Source: Cellulomonas sp. HZM
GTDB lineage: Bacteria; Actinomycetota; Actinomycetes; Actinomycetales; Cellulomonadaceae
Reading direction: 5' to 3'
DNA length: 64,000 nt
Assembly (NCBI RefSeq): GCF_000708885.1
Contig: NZ_JEOE01000007.1
Location: 62,001 to 126,000, forward strand
The first letter of the stretch is position 1. The number at the start of each line of letters is the position of its first letter. Both the position numbers and the translations under genes were made by a program. The notes beneath the pieces are model-generated. The model ran no database searches, had not been told where the DNA came from, and was given only the letters and a program-made list of their open reading frames with translations. Below are positions 33,272-42,620 of this stretch, piece by piece.

Positions 33272-34918
33272 ATGTCCGTCCGTCCTCTGCTCCCCCGTCC
33301 CGTGCGCGCCGTCGCCGCCGTCGCGATCGTCGGTCTCGCCCTCACCGCGTGCAGCACGTCCTCCTCCACGTCGGGAGACCCCACCTCGTCGTCGTCGGCA
33401 TCGTCGTCCGCCGCGCCGGTCGACGGGGGCGAGCTCACCTTCGCGATCGGCAACGACCCGATCTCCGTCAACCCGTCCGGCATCGGCTCCGGCAACGACA
33501 CGCTGTACGTCACGCGGCAGATCGTGGACTCCCTGCTCTGGCAGGACCCCGCCGACGGCTCGCTCGAGCCGTGGCTCGCGACGTCCTGGAAGAGCAACGA
33601 CGACGCCACGCAGTTCACGTTCACGCTGCGTGACGGCGTCACGTTCTCCGACGGCACGCTGCTCACCGCCGCGACCGTCAAGGCCAACCTCGACGACCTC
33701 GTGGCTGCGGGCGCCAAGAGCTCGGCCGCCGCCAACCTGGTCGGGCTCACGAAGGTCACGGCACCCGACGAGCACACGGTCGAGGTCGACTTCGCCACCC
33801 CGAACGCCGCGTTCCCGCAGGCCACGACGTCGCCCGCGTTCGGCATCGTCGCGGACTCCACGCTGAAGATCCCGTTCGACGAGCGTGCGAGCGGCCACGG
33901 CGTCGTGGGGACCGGACCCTTCGTGCTCGACCACTACACGAAGGACACCGAGACGGTGCTCACGGCACGCGACGGGTACGCGTGGGGGCCGGAGGGTCGC
34001 GGCGGAGCCGGCCGGGCGCACCTGACGAAGGTCACGTTCCAGGTCGCCCCGGAGGCGAGCGTCCGCACCGGCTCCCTCGAGTCCGGTCAGGTGCAGGTCA
34101 TCGGCGGCGTCCAGCCCACCGACATCGCCACGCTGCAGGGTGGCGGCTTCGACCTGGTGCACCGCGCCAACCCCGGCGTCACGTTCGGGCTCACCTTCAA
34201 CGGCGCGTCCGAGATCGGCAAGGACGCCGCGGTGCGCGAGGCGATCGCCCTCGCGGTGAACCCCACCGAGATCCGCGACACCGCCCTCACCGACGGGTTC
34301 GCCGTCGCGAAGGGTCCGCTCGCCAGCACGACACCCGGCGTCGCGGACGAGAGCGCACACATCCAGACGGACCCGGCGAAGGCCGCGTCGGTCCTGGAGG
34401 CGGACGGCTGGACGAAGGGCGCGGACGGCATCTACGCGAAGGACGGCAAGCGCCTGGCACCCGTCCTCGTCTGGATCACCAACTTCTCGCCGAACCAGAC
34501 CTCGGTCGAGCTCGTCCAGTCCGAGCTCAAGGCCGTCGGCATCGACGTGAAGCTGTGGTCGGGCACCGTCCCGGACTTCCAGCAGAAGCTCGCGAGCGGC
34601 GACTTCGACCTCGTGTGGGGCAACCTGTCGCGCGCCGACGGCGACGTCCTGCGTACGCAGTACTCGGTCGAGGCGACGAACTTCTACAAGCTCGACGACC
34701 CGACGCTCGAGAAGCTGCTGCAGGACCAGCTCGCGACGAGCGACACCACGAAGCGTGACGAGATCCTGGCCCAGGCGCAGGAGCGCCTCGTCACGCAGCA
34801 CTGGGTCCTGCCGGTGCACGAGCTCACGACGTACCTGGGTCTCGCGACCAAGGTGCACGGCGTCGCGCTCGGCGCCGACTCGCGGCTCGACCAGCTGAAC
34901 ACGGCCTGGATCGGCTGA
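33272..34918 (+). CDS. solute-binding lipoprotein of the ABC importer
   Basis: A 548-residue SBP_bac_5 (DppA-like) protein. The lipobox LTAC ends at acylated Cys27, followed by a Ser/Thr linker. Family features include the early NDTLYVTRQIVDSLLW, LATSWKSNDDATQFTFTLRDGVTF and, later, VREAIALAVN. It should capture the substrate outside the membrane for the two permeases. It is spaced from the ATPase gene by the Cys-Cys mini-ORF and has its own CTGGAGA ribosome site. A strong hairpin follows the stop. Confidence 0.93.
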   Translation: MSVRPLLPRPVRAVAAVAIVGLALTACSTSSSTSGDPTSSSSASSSAAPVDGGELTFAIGNDPISVNPSGIGSGNDTLYVTRQIVDSLLWQDPADGSLEPWLATSWKSNDDATQFTFTLRDGVTFSDGTLLTAATVKANLDDLVAAGAKSSAAANLVGLTKVTAPDEHTVEVDFATPNAAFPQATTSPAFGIVADSTLKIPFDERASGHGVVGTGPFVLDHYTKDTETVLTARDGYAWGPEGRGGAGRAHLTKVTFQVAPEASVRTGSLESGQVQVIGGVQPTDIATLQGGGFDLVHRANPGVTFGLTFNGASEIGKDAAVREAIALAVNPTEIRDTALTDGFAVAKGPLASTTPGVADESAHIQTDPAKAASVLEADGWTKGADGIYAKDGKRLAPVLVWITNFSPNQTSVELVQSELKAVGIDVKLWSGTVPDFQQKLASGDFDLVWGNLSRADGDVLRTQYSVEATNFYKLDDPTLEKLLQDQLATSDTTKRDEILAQAQERLVTQHWVLPVHELTTYLGLATKVHGVALGADSRLDQLNTAWIG

Positions 34919-34935
34919 CACACCGGCGGCACGGT

Positions 34936-34973
34936 CGACGAAGGGCGGGGGCGCGTGCCTCCGCCCTTCGTCG
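34936..34973. terminator. bidirectional terminator between the binding protein and proB
   Basis: CGACGAAGGGCGG (34936-34948) pairs perfectly with CCGCCCTTCGTCG (34961-34973), with extra pairs in the loop. It begins 17 bases after the binding-protein stop and 21 bases after the proB stop on the other strand, so it serves both convergent operons. Confidence 0.85.
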
Positions 34974-34994
34974 TCGGCACGGCACGCGAGGCGC

Positions 34995-36143
34995 TCAGCG
35001 GCGGCGGCGCACGAGGACGAGGTCGTCGCGGTGCACGAGCTCGCGGTCGTAGCCCGGGCCCAGCTCCGCGCGCAGCGCGGAGGTCGCGCGCCCCAGCAGG
35101 CGCGGCGCCTCGTCGGACCCGTAGGCCACCAGGCCGCGCGCGACGACCGTGCCGTCCGGCCCGACGAGCTCCACCGGGTCGCCCGCCTCGAACTCGCCCT
35201 CGACGCTCGTGACGCCCGCGGGCAGCAGCGACGTCCGCCGCTCGACGACCGCCCGCACGGCGCCCTCGTCGAGCACCAGGCGCCCGCGCGCCTTCGCGGC
35301 GTGCGCGAGCCACAGCAGCCGCACCGACGTGCGCCGGCCGGTCACGGCGAACCACGTGCCCACGTCCTGACCGTCGAGCGCCGCCGCGGCCTGCGCCGCC
35401 GAGGTCAGCACCACGGGGATGCCGGACTGGGTCGCGATCGCCACCGAGTCGAGCTTGGTGATCATGCCGCCCGTCCCGACGGCGCTCCCCCGCGACGCCA
35501 CGTCGACCCCGTCGAGGTCGGCCGGCCCGTCGACCCGCTCGATGCGCCGCGAGCCCGCCCGGCTCGGCGGACCCGTGTACAGCGCGTCCACGTCGGTGAG
35601 CAGCACGAGAGCGTCGGCGTGCACCAGGTGCGACACGAGCGCCGCGAGGCGGTCGTTGTCCCCGAAGCGGATCTCGTCGGTCGCGACCGCGTCGTTCTCG
35701 TTGATGACCGGGACGACACCCAGGTCCAGCAGCCGCTGCAGCGCGCGGTGCGCGTTGCGGTAGTGGGTGCGGCGCACGGTGTCGTCGGCCGTCAGGAGCA
35801 CCTGGCCGACGCGCAGGCCGTGGTCCGCGAACGCGCGCGTGTAGTGCGCGACGAGCAGACCCTGCCCCACGCTGGCCGCGGCTTGCTGCGTCGCCAGGTC
35901 ACGCGGCCGGGACCCGAGTCCGAGCGGCCCGATCGCCGCCGCGATCGCGCCCGACGACACGAGCACGACCTGGCCGCCCGCGGCACGCCGCGCCGCGAGG
36001 ACATCGACGAGCGCACGCAGGCGGTCCGGGTCGAGCCGACCGTCCGGGCCCGTGAGCGAGCTCGAGCCGACCTTGACCACGACGCGGGCGGCGTCCGGCA
36101 GCTGCCGGCGCTCGAGCAGGGCTGCGACACTCACGTGCCGCAT
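34995..36143 (-). CDS. proB: glutamate 5-kinase
   Basis: A 382-residue enzyme, first step of proline synthesis and the usual feedback point. The amino-acid kinase domain has VVKVGSSSLT, VVLVSSGAIAAA, PVINENDAVATDE, FGDNDRLAALVS and GTGGMITKLDSVAIA. A C-terminal PUA domain (about 285-372) follows. ATG at 36143 is chosen; a GTG three codons later is also possible. It follows obgE closely. proA lies beyond the transporter island rather than directly downstream. Confidence 0.97.
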   Translation of the reverse strand: MRHVSVAALLERRQLPDAARVVVKVGSSSLTGPDGRLDPDRLRALVDVLAARRAAGGQVVLVSSGAIAAAIGPLGLGSRPRDLATQQAAASVGQGLLVAHYTRAFADHGLRVGQVLLTADDTVRRTHYRNAHRALQRLLDLGVVPVINENDAVATDEIRFGDNDRLAALVSHLVHADALVLLTDVDALYTGPPSRAGSRRIERVDGPADLDGVDVASRGSAVGTGGMITKLDSVAIATQSGIPVVLTSAAQAAAALDGQDVGTWFAVTGRRTSVRLLWLAHAAKARGRLVLDEGAVRAVVERRTSLLPAGVTSVEGEFEAGDPVELVGPDGTVVARGLVAYGSDEAPRLLGRATSALRAELGPGYDRELVHRDDLVLVRRRR

Positions 36144-36157
36144 TGTGCCGCGCCCGG

Positions 36158-37681
36158 TCAGTCGTCGGACGCGGGGTCCGCCCAGTGGCCCTGCTCGCGC
36201 TCGGTCCACAGCTCGTCGCGCGCAGCCGCCTTGGCGTCCATGCGGTCCTTGTACTCGGTCCGCTTCTCGCCGCGCGTCGGGCGCGAACGGTCCTCGAGCC
36301 GCAGGTCGGTGCCGCGCGGTCCGCCGAGCAGCTCCGAGCCCGTGATCAGCGTGGGCTCCCAGTCGAACACGACGGCGTTCGTGTCGGGACCGATCCGCAC
36401 CTCGTCGCCCGCGACCGCGCCCGCCTTGAACAGGCTCTCCTCGACGCCGAGGCGTGCGAGCCGGTCCGCGAGGTAGCCGACGGCCTCGTCGTTCGAGAAG
36501 TCGGTCTGCCGCACCCAGCGCTCGGGCTTCTCGCCCCGCACCGCGAACCAGACCGCGCCGCCGCCCTCGCGCCGCTTCACCGTGAAGCCCGCGTCGTCGA
36601 CGGCCTTGGGCCGGAGCACCACGCGCGTCGCCCCGGGCGCCGGGGCCTCGCGCCGCGACGTCTCGACGAGCTCCGCGAGCCCGAACGTCAGCGGCCGCAG
36701 CCCCTCGTGCGACGCGGTGGAGATCTCGAAGATGCGCAGGCCACGCGCCTCGAGCTCGGGGCGCACGAGGTCGGCCAGGTCGCGCGCCTCGGGCACGTCG
36801 ATCTTGTTCAGCACCACGATGCGCGGTCGCTCGGTGAGCGGTACTCGCCCCCCCTCGATGCCGAGGTCCCCCGCGTAGTGGGCGAGCTCGGCCTCGATGA
36901 CGTCCAGGTCGGAGATCGGGTCGCGGTCCGGCTCGAGCGTCGCGCAGTCGAGCACGTGCACGATGACCGCGCAGCGCTCGATGTGCCGCAGGAACTCCAG
37001 CCCGAGCCCACGGCCCTGCGACGCACCAGGGATGAGCCCCGGCACGTCCGCGACGGTGTACCGCGTGGAACCGGCCTGCACGACGCCCAGGTTCGGCACC
37101 AGCGTCGTGAACGGGTAGTCGGCGATCTTGGGCCGCGCCGCCGAGATCGCGGCGACGAGGCTCGACTTGCCCGCGCTGGGGTAGCCGACGAGCGCGACGT
37201 CGGCGATCGTCTTGAGCTCGAGCACGACGTCCTGGGTGTCGCCCGGCTCGCCGAGCAGCGCGAACCCGGGTGCCTTGCGGCGCGGGGACGCGAGCGCGGC
37301 GTTGCCGAGCCCACCGCGCCCGCCCGCGGCCACGACGAACTGCGCACCGACGCCGACGAGGTCCGCGAGCACCTCGCCGTCAGGCGACTTCACGACCGTG
37401 CCGTCCGGCACCCCCAGCACCAGGTCCGCGCCCGTGCTGCCCGCACGGTGGTCGCCCATGCCCTGCGTGCCCGAGGGTGCGCTGCGATGCGGCAGGTGGT
37501 GGAACTCGAGCAGCGTCGTGACCTGCGGGTCGACCTCGAGCACGACGGAACCACCGCCGCCGCCGTTGCCTCCGTCGGGGCCGGCGAGCGGCTTGAACTT
37601 CTCGCGGTGGATGGACGCGCAGCCGTGCCCCCCGTTACCGCCGGTCGCGTGCAGCACGACCCGGTCGACGAACGTCGCCAC
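36158..37681 (-). CDS. obgE: GTPase ObgE/CgtA
   Basis: A 507-residue ribosome-assembly GTPase. The N-terminal Gly-rich Obg domain ([32 protein letters not shown]) is followed by the G domain with [15 protein letters not shown] and [10 protein letters not shown]-terminal OCT domain ([15 protein letters not shown] region) and a charged tail of about 70 residues typical of actinobacteria complete it. GTG start at 37681 lies behind AAGGAGG. It is downstream of rplU-rpmA, a widely conserved order, but separated from rpmA by a hairpin. Confidence 0.97.
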   Translation of the reverse strand: MATFVDRVVLHATGGNGGHGCASIHREKFKPLAGPDGGNGGGGGSVVLEVDPQVTTLLEFHHLPHRSAPSGTQGMGDHRAGSTGADLVLGVPDGTVVKSPDGEVLADLVGVGAQFVVAAGGRGGLGNAALASPRRKAPGFALLGEPGDTQDVVLELKTIADVALVGYPSAGKSSLVAAISAARPKIADYPFTTLVPNLGVVQAGSTRYTVADVPGLIPGASQGRGLGLEFLRHIERCAVIVHVLDCATLEPDRDPISDLDVIEAELAHYAGDLGIEGGRVPLTERPRIVVLNKIDVPEARDLADLVRPELEARGLRIFEISTASHEGLRPLTFGLAELVETSRREAPAPGATRVVLRPKAVDDAGFTVKRREGGGAVWFAVRGEKPERWVRQTDFSNDEAVGYLADRLARLGVEESLFKAGAVAGDEVRIGPDTNAVVFDWEPTLITGSELLGGPRGTDLRLEDRSRPTRGEKRTEYKDRMDAKAAARDELWTEREQGHWADPASDD

Positions 37682-37742
37682 GGCTTGCCTCCTTCAGGCC
37701 TGCACGCTCGACGGCGGCGGCCGGTACTCGGATGATCACACG

Positions 37743-37777
37743 GCGAAGGGGCGCACCGCACCGGTGCGCCCCTTCGC
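37743..37777 (-). terminator. terminator or attenuator between rpmA and obgE
   Basis: GCGAAGGGGCGCACC (37743-37757) and GGTGCGCCCCTTCGC (37763-37777) form a perfect 15-bp stem with loop GCACC. It is well placed to lower obgE and proB expression relative to the ribosomal protein genes, or to protect the rpmA 3' end. Confidence 0.85.
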
Positions 37778-37836
37778 TCGAGTCTGGTGACCGCCGCTCG
37801 CGCGACGATCGTGCTCCGCGACCGCGGAGCGGTGGC

Positions 37837-38088
37837 TCACGCCTCGACGATGTCGATCACGCGACGGCCACGGCGCGTGCCGAACTGCACGGCGCCCGGC
37901 GTCAGCGCGAACAGCGTGTCGTCGCCGCCACGGCCCACGTTGTTGCCGGGGTGGAAGTGCGTGCCGCGCTGGCGGACGATGATCTCGCCGGCCTTGACGA
38001 CCTGACCGCCGAAGCGCTTGACGCCCAGACGCTGGGCGTTGGAGTCGCGACCGTTGCGCGAGGAGCTCGCGCCCTTCTTGTGTGCCAT
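37837..38088 (-). CDS. rpmA: 50S ribosomal protein L27
   Basis: An 83-residue protein starting [20 protein letters not shown], the conserved unprocessed N-terminus of L27 that reaches the peptidyl-transferase centre. [20 protein letters not shown] follows. No N-terminal propeptide of the Firmicutes kind is present. It lies 63 bases after rplU and is cotranscribed with it. Confidence 0.98.
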   Translation of the reverse strand: MAHKKGASSSRNGRDSNAQRLGVKRFGGQVVKAGEIIVRQRGTHFHPGNNVGRGGDDTLFALTPGAVQFGTRRGRRVIDIVEA

Positions 38089-38151
38089 GACTGACCTGCT
38101 CTCGAGTTGCTCAGAACGACGGGTCCGCGGCGTGCGACGCCGCGGGAAGAA

Positions 38152-38472
38152 TCACTTGATGCCGGTGACCTTGAGGCGGGTCAGCTGCTGGCGGTGACCC
38201 TGGCGCTTGCGGTAGCCGGTCTTGTTCTTGTACTTGAGGATGTCGATCTTGGGACCCTTCTCGTCCCGCACGACCTCCGCCGTCACGGTCACCTTGGCCA
38301 GGGCCGCGGCGTCCGTGGTGACCTTGTCACCGTCGACGAGCAGGAGCGCCGGCAGCTGCACCGACGAGCCGGCCGCGGCGGCGAGGCGGTCGACGACGAC
38401 GACGTCGCCGACGGCGACCTTCTCCTGGCGGCCGCCAGCCTTCACGATCGCGTACACCACGTTGCTGCTCAT
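38152..38472 (-). CDS. rplU: 50S ribosomal protein L21
   Basis: A 106-residue protein with [19 protein letters not shown] at the start and [25 protein letters not shown] at the end, both L21 signatures. ATG at 38472 is preceded by GAGCAGAG. The gene has a roughly 150-base leader with a hairpin and a promoter overlapping the terminator of rne. Confidence 0.98.
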   Translation of the reverse strand: MSSNVVYAIVKAGGRQEKVAVGDVVVVDRLAAAAGSSVQLPALLLVDGDKVTTDAAALAKVTVTAEVVRDEKGPKIDILKYKNKTGYRKRQGHRQQLTRLKVTGIK

Positions 38473-38543
38473 CTCTGCTCGTCGAACTGCTGGATCTCTA
38501 GGTCTCGTACATGCCCTGCGGGCGCCCGCGCGCATCCGTCGGT

Positions 38544-38559
38544 ACCGGGACTTCCCGGT
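38544..38559 (-). promoter_or_regulatory. hairpin in the rplU leader
   Basis: ACCGGG-ACTT-CCCGGT is a compact 6-bp hairpin about 70 bases before the rplU start and about 65 after the predicted transcription start. Its flanks are GC-rich, so the leader is probably structured. Autogenous control by L21 is possible but not shown. Confidence 0.35.
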
Positions 38560-38630
38560 GATGTCGGGGTTCGCATCGGCGCCGCCGCTGCGGCACGCTG
38601 ATCGGCACGTCAGGGACGCGCCGACGTTCT

Positions 38631-38659
38631 AGGGTACGGACGGCGCGCGCCAGGGTCAA
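38631..38659 (-). promoter_or_regulatory. rplU-rpmA promoter
   Basis: Minus-strand TTGACC (38659-38654), 17-base spacer, TACCCT (38636-38631). Transcription would start near 38624. The -35 box lies in the loop region of the rne terminator hairpin. Confidence 0.7.
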
Positions 38660-38676
38660 ACCTGGACGCGCCGTCC
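38638..38676 (-). terminator. terminator after rne
   Basis: GGACGGCGCG (38638-38647) pairs with CGCGCCGTCC (38667-38676), and inside it CCAGG pairs with CCTGG around GTCAAA. It lies 45 bases beyond the rne stop. The same bases hold part of the rplU promoter. Confidence 0.7.
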
Positions 38677-38720
38677 TGCGCCGACGTGACCGGCCTCACG
38701 GCCGGCCGCGCCGGCGGCCC

Positions 38721-41700
38721 TCACGGGTTGGTGCTGTCCTGCTGGTCCTGCTCGTGCTGCTCGTCCTGCTCGGCGCCGCCCGCGTCCGTCGGCTCGTCCT
38801 CGAAGAGGACCGGGTCGACCGCCGTGAGCTCGAGCGTGAAGTCCTCCAGCTCGATCTCCGGGGCGCCTTGCGGCTCACGTGGTGCCGGCGTCAGGTCCGC
38901 CAGCTCGGCGAGAACGTCCAGCGCGGGTCGCGCGGACTCCTCCTCGGCTGCCGGAGCGACATCGTCAGCGACCACGTCGACGACGGTGTCGATCACGATC
39001 TCGTCGACCGTCGCCTCACCGGCCTCGTCGACCGTGATCTCGTCGACCGTGATCTCGTCGACCACGACCTCCTCCGCCACGATCGGGTCCGCCGTGGGCT
39101 CGTCGACCACGCTCTCGTGGTCGTGGTCGTGCTCGTGCGCGTGGGCAGCGGCCGCCGCGATCGTCGCGAGCGTGGCCTTCACGGCCTCGCGCGCCTCCGG
39201 CAGGACCGGGACGCCCGCGTGCGGGGTCGCCGTCGCGGGCTCCTTGGCCGCGCCCGCACGCTTGCGCCGTGCGCGCTTCGGCTCCTCTGCCGCACCGCCC
39301 TGCTGGGCCGCGGCGCCGGCGTCCGGGCGGTTGCCGTTCTTCTCGATCGGCTCGTCGTGGACGATGAAGCCGCGGCCGTGGCAGTGGTCGCACGTCTCCG
39401 AGAACGCCTCGACCAGTCCCTGACCGACGCGCTTGCGCGTCATCTGCACGAGGCCCAGCGACGTGACCTCGGCGACCTGGTGCTTGGTGCGGTCGCGGCC
39501 CAGGCACTCGACCAGCCGGCGCAGCACGAGGTCACGGTTCGACTCGAGCACCATGTCGATGAAGTCGATGACGATCATGCCGCCGATGTCGCGCAGCCGG
39601 AGCTGGCGCACGATCTCCTCGGCCGCCTCGAGGTTGTTGCGCGTCACGGTCTCCTCGAGCGTGCCGCCCGAGCCGGTGAACTTGCCCGTGTTGACGTCGA
39701 CGACCGTCATCGCCTCGGTGCGGTCGATGACCAGCGAGCCGCCCGAGGGCAGCCAGACCTTGCGGTCCATGCCCTTGGCGAGCTGCTCGTCGATGCGGTG
39801 CGCCGCGAACACGTCGCCCGTACCGGTGTACTTGGTGACCTTCTGCGCGAGGTCCGGCGCGAGCTCGTCGATGTACGACGAGATCGTCGACCACACGTCG
39901 TCGCCCTGGACGACGAGCGCACCGAAGTCGTCGTTGAAGATGTCGCGGACCACGCGGATCGCCATGTCGGGCTCACCCTGCAGCAGGGCCGGGGCCGAGG
40001 CGCTCTTCGACTTCTTCTCGATCGCCTCCCACTGCGACTGCAGGCGTGCGATGTCGGCGCGCAGCTCGTCCTCGGAGGCGCCCTCGGCGGCGGTGCGCAC
40101 GATGACGCCTGCCGACTCGGGGACGACCTCGCGCAGGATCTTCTTGAGGCGGTTGCGCTCGACGTCGGGCAGCTTGCGGCTGATGCCGGTCATGCCGCCG
40201 CCGGGCACGTACACGAGGTAGCGGCCGGCGAGCGTGACCTGCGACGTCAGGCGGGCGCCCTTGTGGCCGATCGGGTCCTTGGTGACCTGCACCAGCACCG
40301 GGTCACCCGACTTGAGCGCCTGCTCGATGCGCCGCGGCTGACCGCCCTCGACGCCCGCGGCGTCCCAGTTGACCTCGCCCGCGTACAGCACGGCGTTGCG
40401 GCCCTTGCCGACGTCGACGAACGCGGCCTCCATGCTCGGCAGCACGTTCTGCACGCGGCCCAGGTAGACGTTCCCGACCATCGAGACCTGCGCCTGGTTC
40501 GACACGTAGTGCTCGACCAGCACGCCGTCCTCGAGCACCGCGATCTGCGTGCGCCCGCCGCGCTCGCGCACGATCATCGAGCGGTCCACGGACTCACGGC
40601 GAGCGAGGAACTCGGCCTCGGTGATGATCTGGCGACGACGGCCCGCGTCGCGGCCCTCGCGTCGGCGCTGGCGCTTGGCCTCGAGCCGCGTCGAGCCGCG
40701 CAGCGCGGTGACCTCGTCGCTCGCGGTGCGCGAGCGCGTGCGGGGCTCGCCCTCGCCGCCCTCGCCCGAGCGGGAGCCGCGTCGCCGACGACGGCGCCGA
40801 CGGCTCGAGGAGCCGCCCTCGTCGTCGCCGTCGACCTCGTCGGTCTGCTCGTCGCCGCCCGCATCGGCGGCCTCGGCATCCTCGTCGTCGACGCCTGAGT
40901 CGTCGGCCCCGTCCCGCGAGCCGGAGGCGCCGTCGGGACGGCGACGGCCACGGCCACCGCGGCGACGGCGACGGCGCGGGGCGCCTGACTCGTCGTCGCG
41001 GTCCTCGGCGTCGTCCGCCTCGTCCGTCCCGGCACCGGCGTCGTCGAGCTGGTCGCCGTCGACGGCGTGCCCGTCGACGGGCTCGGTCGCGGGCTCGTCG
41101 GCCGCGTCGTCCTGCGCGTCGGCCTCGACCTCGGTCTCGGCCTCGGCGGCGCGTGCGCCCTCGCCCCCGCGGCCCCGACGGCCACGGCGACGGCGGCCAC
41201 CGGACGTCGTGGTGGCGGTCGCGTCGTCGGAGGCGTCGGTCGTCTCCTGCGCTGCGGGCGCGTCCTCGGCCTGAGGCTGGTCGGCCGCGTGCTCGGCGCG
41301 TGCGGCCTCCGAGATCGCCTCGGGCGAGCCCGCGCTCGACGTCGCGCGCCGGCGTCGCGGCCGCGTGGTCGGGTCAGGGGCCTGGAAGAGCAGAGCCGTG
41401 GTCGCCAGGCGGGGCGACGTCGCGCGCGGCGCGACCTCCGGCGTCGTCTCGCCGGCGGGAGCCGCGGTCACGGCCTCGTCCTCCTCCTCGGTCGCGTCGT
41501 CGGCCGTCGGCTCGGCCGCATCAGCCACCACCGGCTCGACGGGCGCCGCAGCGGGACGCGACGCCGCACGCCGACGACGCGCCGGCTTGGTCGGCGCGAC
41601 CTCGTCGGCGACGGCCTCGGCGACGACGGCCTCGGCGACCGGCTCGGCGATCGGCTCAGCGGTCTGGCCGGCGGCGTCCGTGCCCGCGTTCGTACCGTCG

Positions 41701-42083
41701 GCCGGCACCTCGACGGGCTTCGCCGCGGCGCGCGTCGCACGCTTGCGCGGCTTCTTCGCGGGCGCCGCCTCCGAGGCCGACGCCGCCTCGACGGGCTGCA
41801 CGGCCTCGACGGGCTCGACGACGGTCGTGTCCGGCTCGGCGGCCTTCTTCTTGCGCGAGCGGGTCTTCGGGGCAGCGGACTCGGCTGCCGCGGTGGTCTC
41901 GGCCGGCGTGGTGGTCTCGGCCGGCGTCGTGGTCTCGGCGGGCGCAGCGCTCTCGACGGACGCGGGGGCCGCGGCCGGGCGGGATGCAGCACGGCGACGG
42001 CGCGGGGCGGGAGCCTTCGACGCCGCCGCCGCGTCGGGCTGCTCGGCGGGCTGCTGGGCGGACTGCTCGGTGTGGTCGGACAT
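38721..42083 (-). CDS. rne: ribonuclease E/G family endoribonuclease
   Basis: A 1120-residue RNase E. The catalytic core lies about residues 480-930: an S1 segment (GNVYLGRVQNVLPSMEAAFVD), the 5'-sensor region, the DNase I-like active site with VVDVNTGKFTG and MIVIDFIDM, and the Zn-link-like CDHCHGRG. Very long Ala/Glu/Thr and Arg-rich disordered arms flank it: the N-terminus contains AETTTPAETTTPAETT repeats and RRRR clusters, the C-terminus acidic VDE repeats. Such arms host RNA and degradosome contacts in actinobacterial RNase E. It initiates mRNA decay and rRNA processing. ATG at 42083 is used. Confidence 0.96.
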   Translation of the reverse strand: MSDHTEQSAQQPAEQPDAAAASKAPAPRRRRAASRPAAAPASVESAAPAETTTPAETTTPAETTAAAESAAPKTRSRKKKAAEPDTTVVEPVEAVQPVEAASASEAAPAKKPRKRATRAAAKPVEVPADGTNAGTDAAGQTAEPIAEPVAEAVVAEAVADEVAPTKPARRRRAASRPAAAPVEPVVADAAEPTADDATEEEDEAVTAAPAGETTPEVAPRATSPRLATTALLFQAPDPTTRPRRRRATSSAGSPEAISEAARAEHAADQPQAEDAPAAQETTDASDDATATTTSGGRRRRGRRGRGGEGARAAEAETEVEADAQDDAADEPATEPVDGHAVDGDQLDDAGAGTDEADDAEDRDDESGAPRRRRRRGGRGRRRPDGASGSRDGADDSGVDDEDAEAADAGGDEQTDEVDGDDEGGSSSRRRRRRRRGSRSGEGGEGEPRTRSRTASDEVTALRGSTRLEAKRQRRREGRDAGRRRQIITEAEFLARRESVDRSMIVRERGGRTQIAVLEDGVLVEHYVSNQAQVSMVGNVYLGRVQNVLPSMEAAFVDVGKGRNAVLYAGEVNWDAAGVEGGQPRRIEQALKSGDPVLVQVTKDPIGHKGARLTSQVTLAGRYLVYVPGGGMTGISRKLPDVERNRLKKILREVVPESAGVIVRTAAEGASEDELRADIARLQSQWEAIEKKSKSASAPALLQGEPDMAIRVVRDIFNDDFGALVVQGDDVWSTISSYIDELAPDLAQKVTKYTGTGDVFAAHRIDEQLAKGMDRKVWLPSGGSLVIDRTEAMTVVDVNTGKFTGSGGTLEETVTRNNLEAAEEIVRQLRLRDIGGMIVIDFIDMVLESNRDLVLRRLVECLGRDRTKHQVAEVTSLGLVQMTRKRVGQGLVEAFSETCDHCHGRGFIVHDEPIEKNGNRPDAGAAAQQGGAAEEPKRARRKRAGAAKEPATATPHAGVPVLPEAREAVKATLATIAAAAAHAHEHDHDHESVVDEPTADPIVAEEVVVDEITVDEITVDEAGEATVDEIVIDTVVDVVADDVAPAAEEESARPALDVLAELADLTPAPREPQGAPEIELEDFTLELTAVDPVLFEDEPTDAGGAEQDEQHEQDQQDSTNP

Positions 42084-42620
42084 CACGCGAGTGCTCCTGG
42101 GTACCGCGGGGCCGCCGTCCACACGTGTGGCGGACCCGGGTGGGTCGGTCGTCGCCCGCGCGGTGCGCGGCGACGGAAGTCGTCGGTCACGGCTGCGGCA
42201 ACGGGCCGGGGCCATCGCCTGCCCGGAGCGCTCCTTGTCCCGAGAACTGACCTGCGGGACCTGGCGGACTGCCGGGCGGCGGCTGGCGCACACGTCGGTG
42301 CTGCGAGCTCGCGGGTCCGTGAGGCGGTGTGGACGCCCTCGGGACCGCGGTCAGTATCGCACAGAGCGCCCTCGCGGGCCTCGTCGTCCGGGCTCGCCAC
42401 GCCGGACGAACCCCGTTCGTCGTGACCTGAACGCGACCTGTTCGCGATCTTCGCGTGACAGGACAGGGAGCCCGTGCGCGCCGCGAGGGAGACGACAGCG
42501 TGTCAGGACGCGGGACCTTGGTCCTAGCGCCAGACTGGAGGCGGTCCTAGCGTTCCCCCAGGTCGACAGGCACGCCCGCCGACCCGACGCCCGGCTCGCA
42601 CACCCCGCTCGGAGACCCCC
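42084..42620. other. rne / cydA divergent intergenic region
   Basis: 537 bases without a supported gene; the ORFs crossing it are out-of-frame extensions of neighbours. It should hold the rne leader on the minus side and the cydA control region on the plus side. Visible items are the palindrome CCACACGTGTGG (42119-42130) in the rne leader, a DosR-box-like palindrome (42512-42525), and GGTCCTAGCG repeated at 42520-42529 and 42543-42552. Confidence 0.6.
42512..42525. promoter_or_regulatory. DosR/DevR-box-like palindrome upstream of cydA
   Basis: GGGACCTTGGTCCT resembles the mycobacterial DosR box core GGGACTWWAGTCCC (11 of 14 positions, with GGGAC and GTCC both intact). The right half, GGTCC, with the following TAGCG recurs 23 bases downstream. 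The site lies about 95 bases before the cydA start. A DosR-like regulator and a DosS-like kinase are encoded at the end of this locus. Confidence 0.5.

Noticed and set aside
41880..41960. Repeated GGCGTCGTGGTCTCGGC-like units in rne as a regulatory repeat
   Set aside because: They are in frame and encode the AETTTP repeats of the RNase E N-terminal arm, so a coding explanation suffices.
42420..42480. Rex-like inverted repeat upstream of cydA
   Set aside because: CCTGT...ACAGG with inner TCGCGA is visible, but it lacks the TTGTGAA/TTCACAA arms of a Rex site, so it was not listed as an operator.
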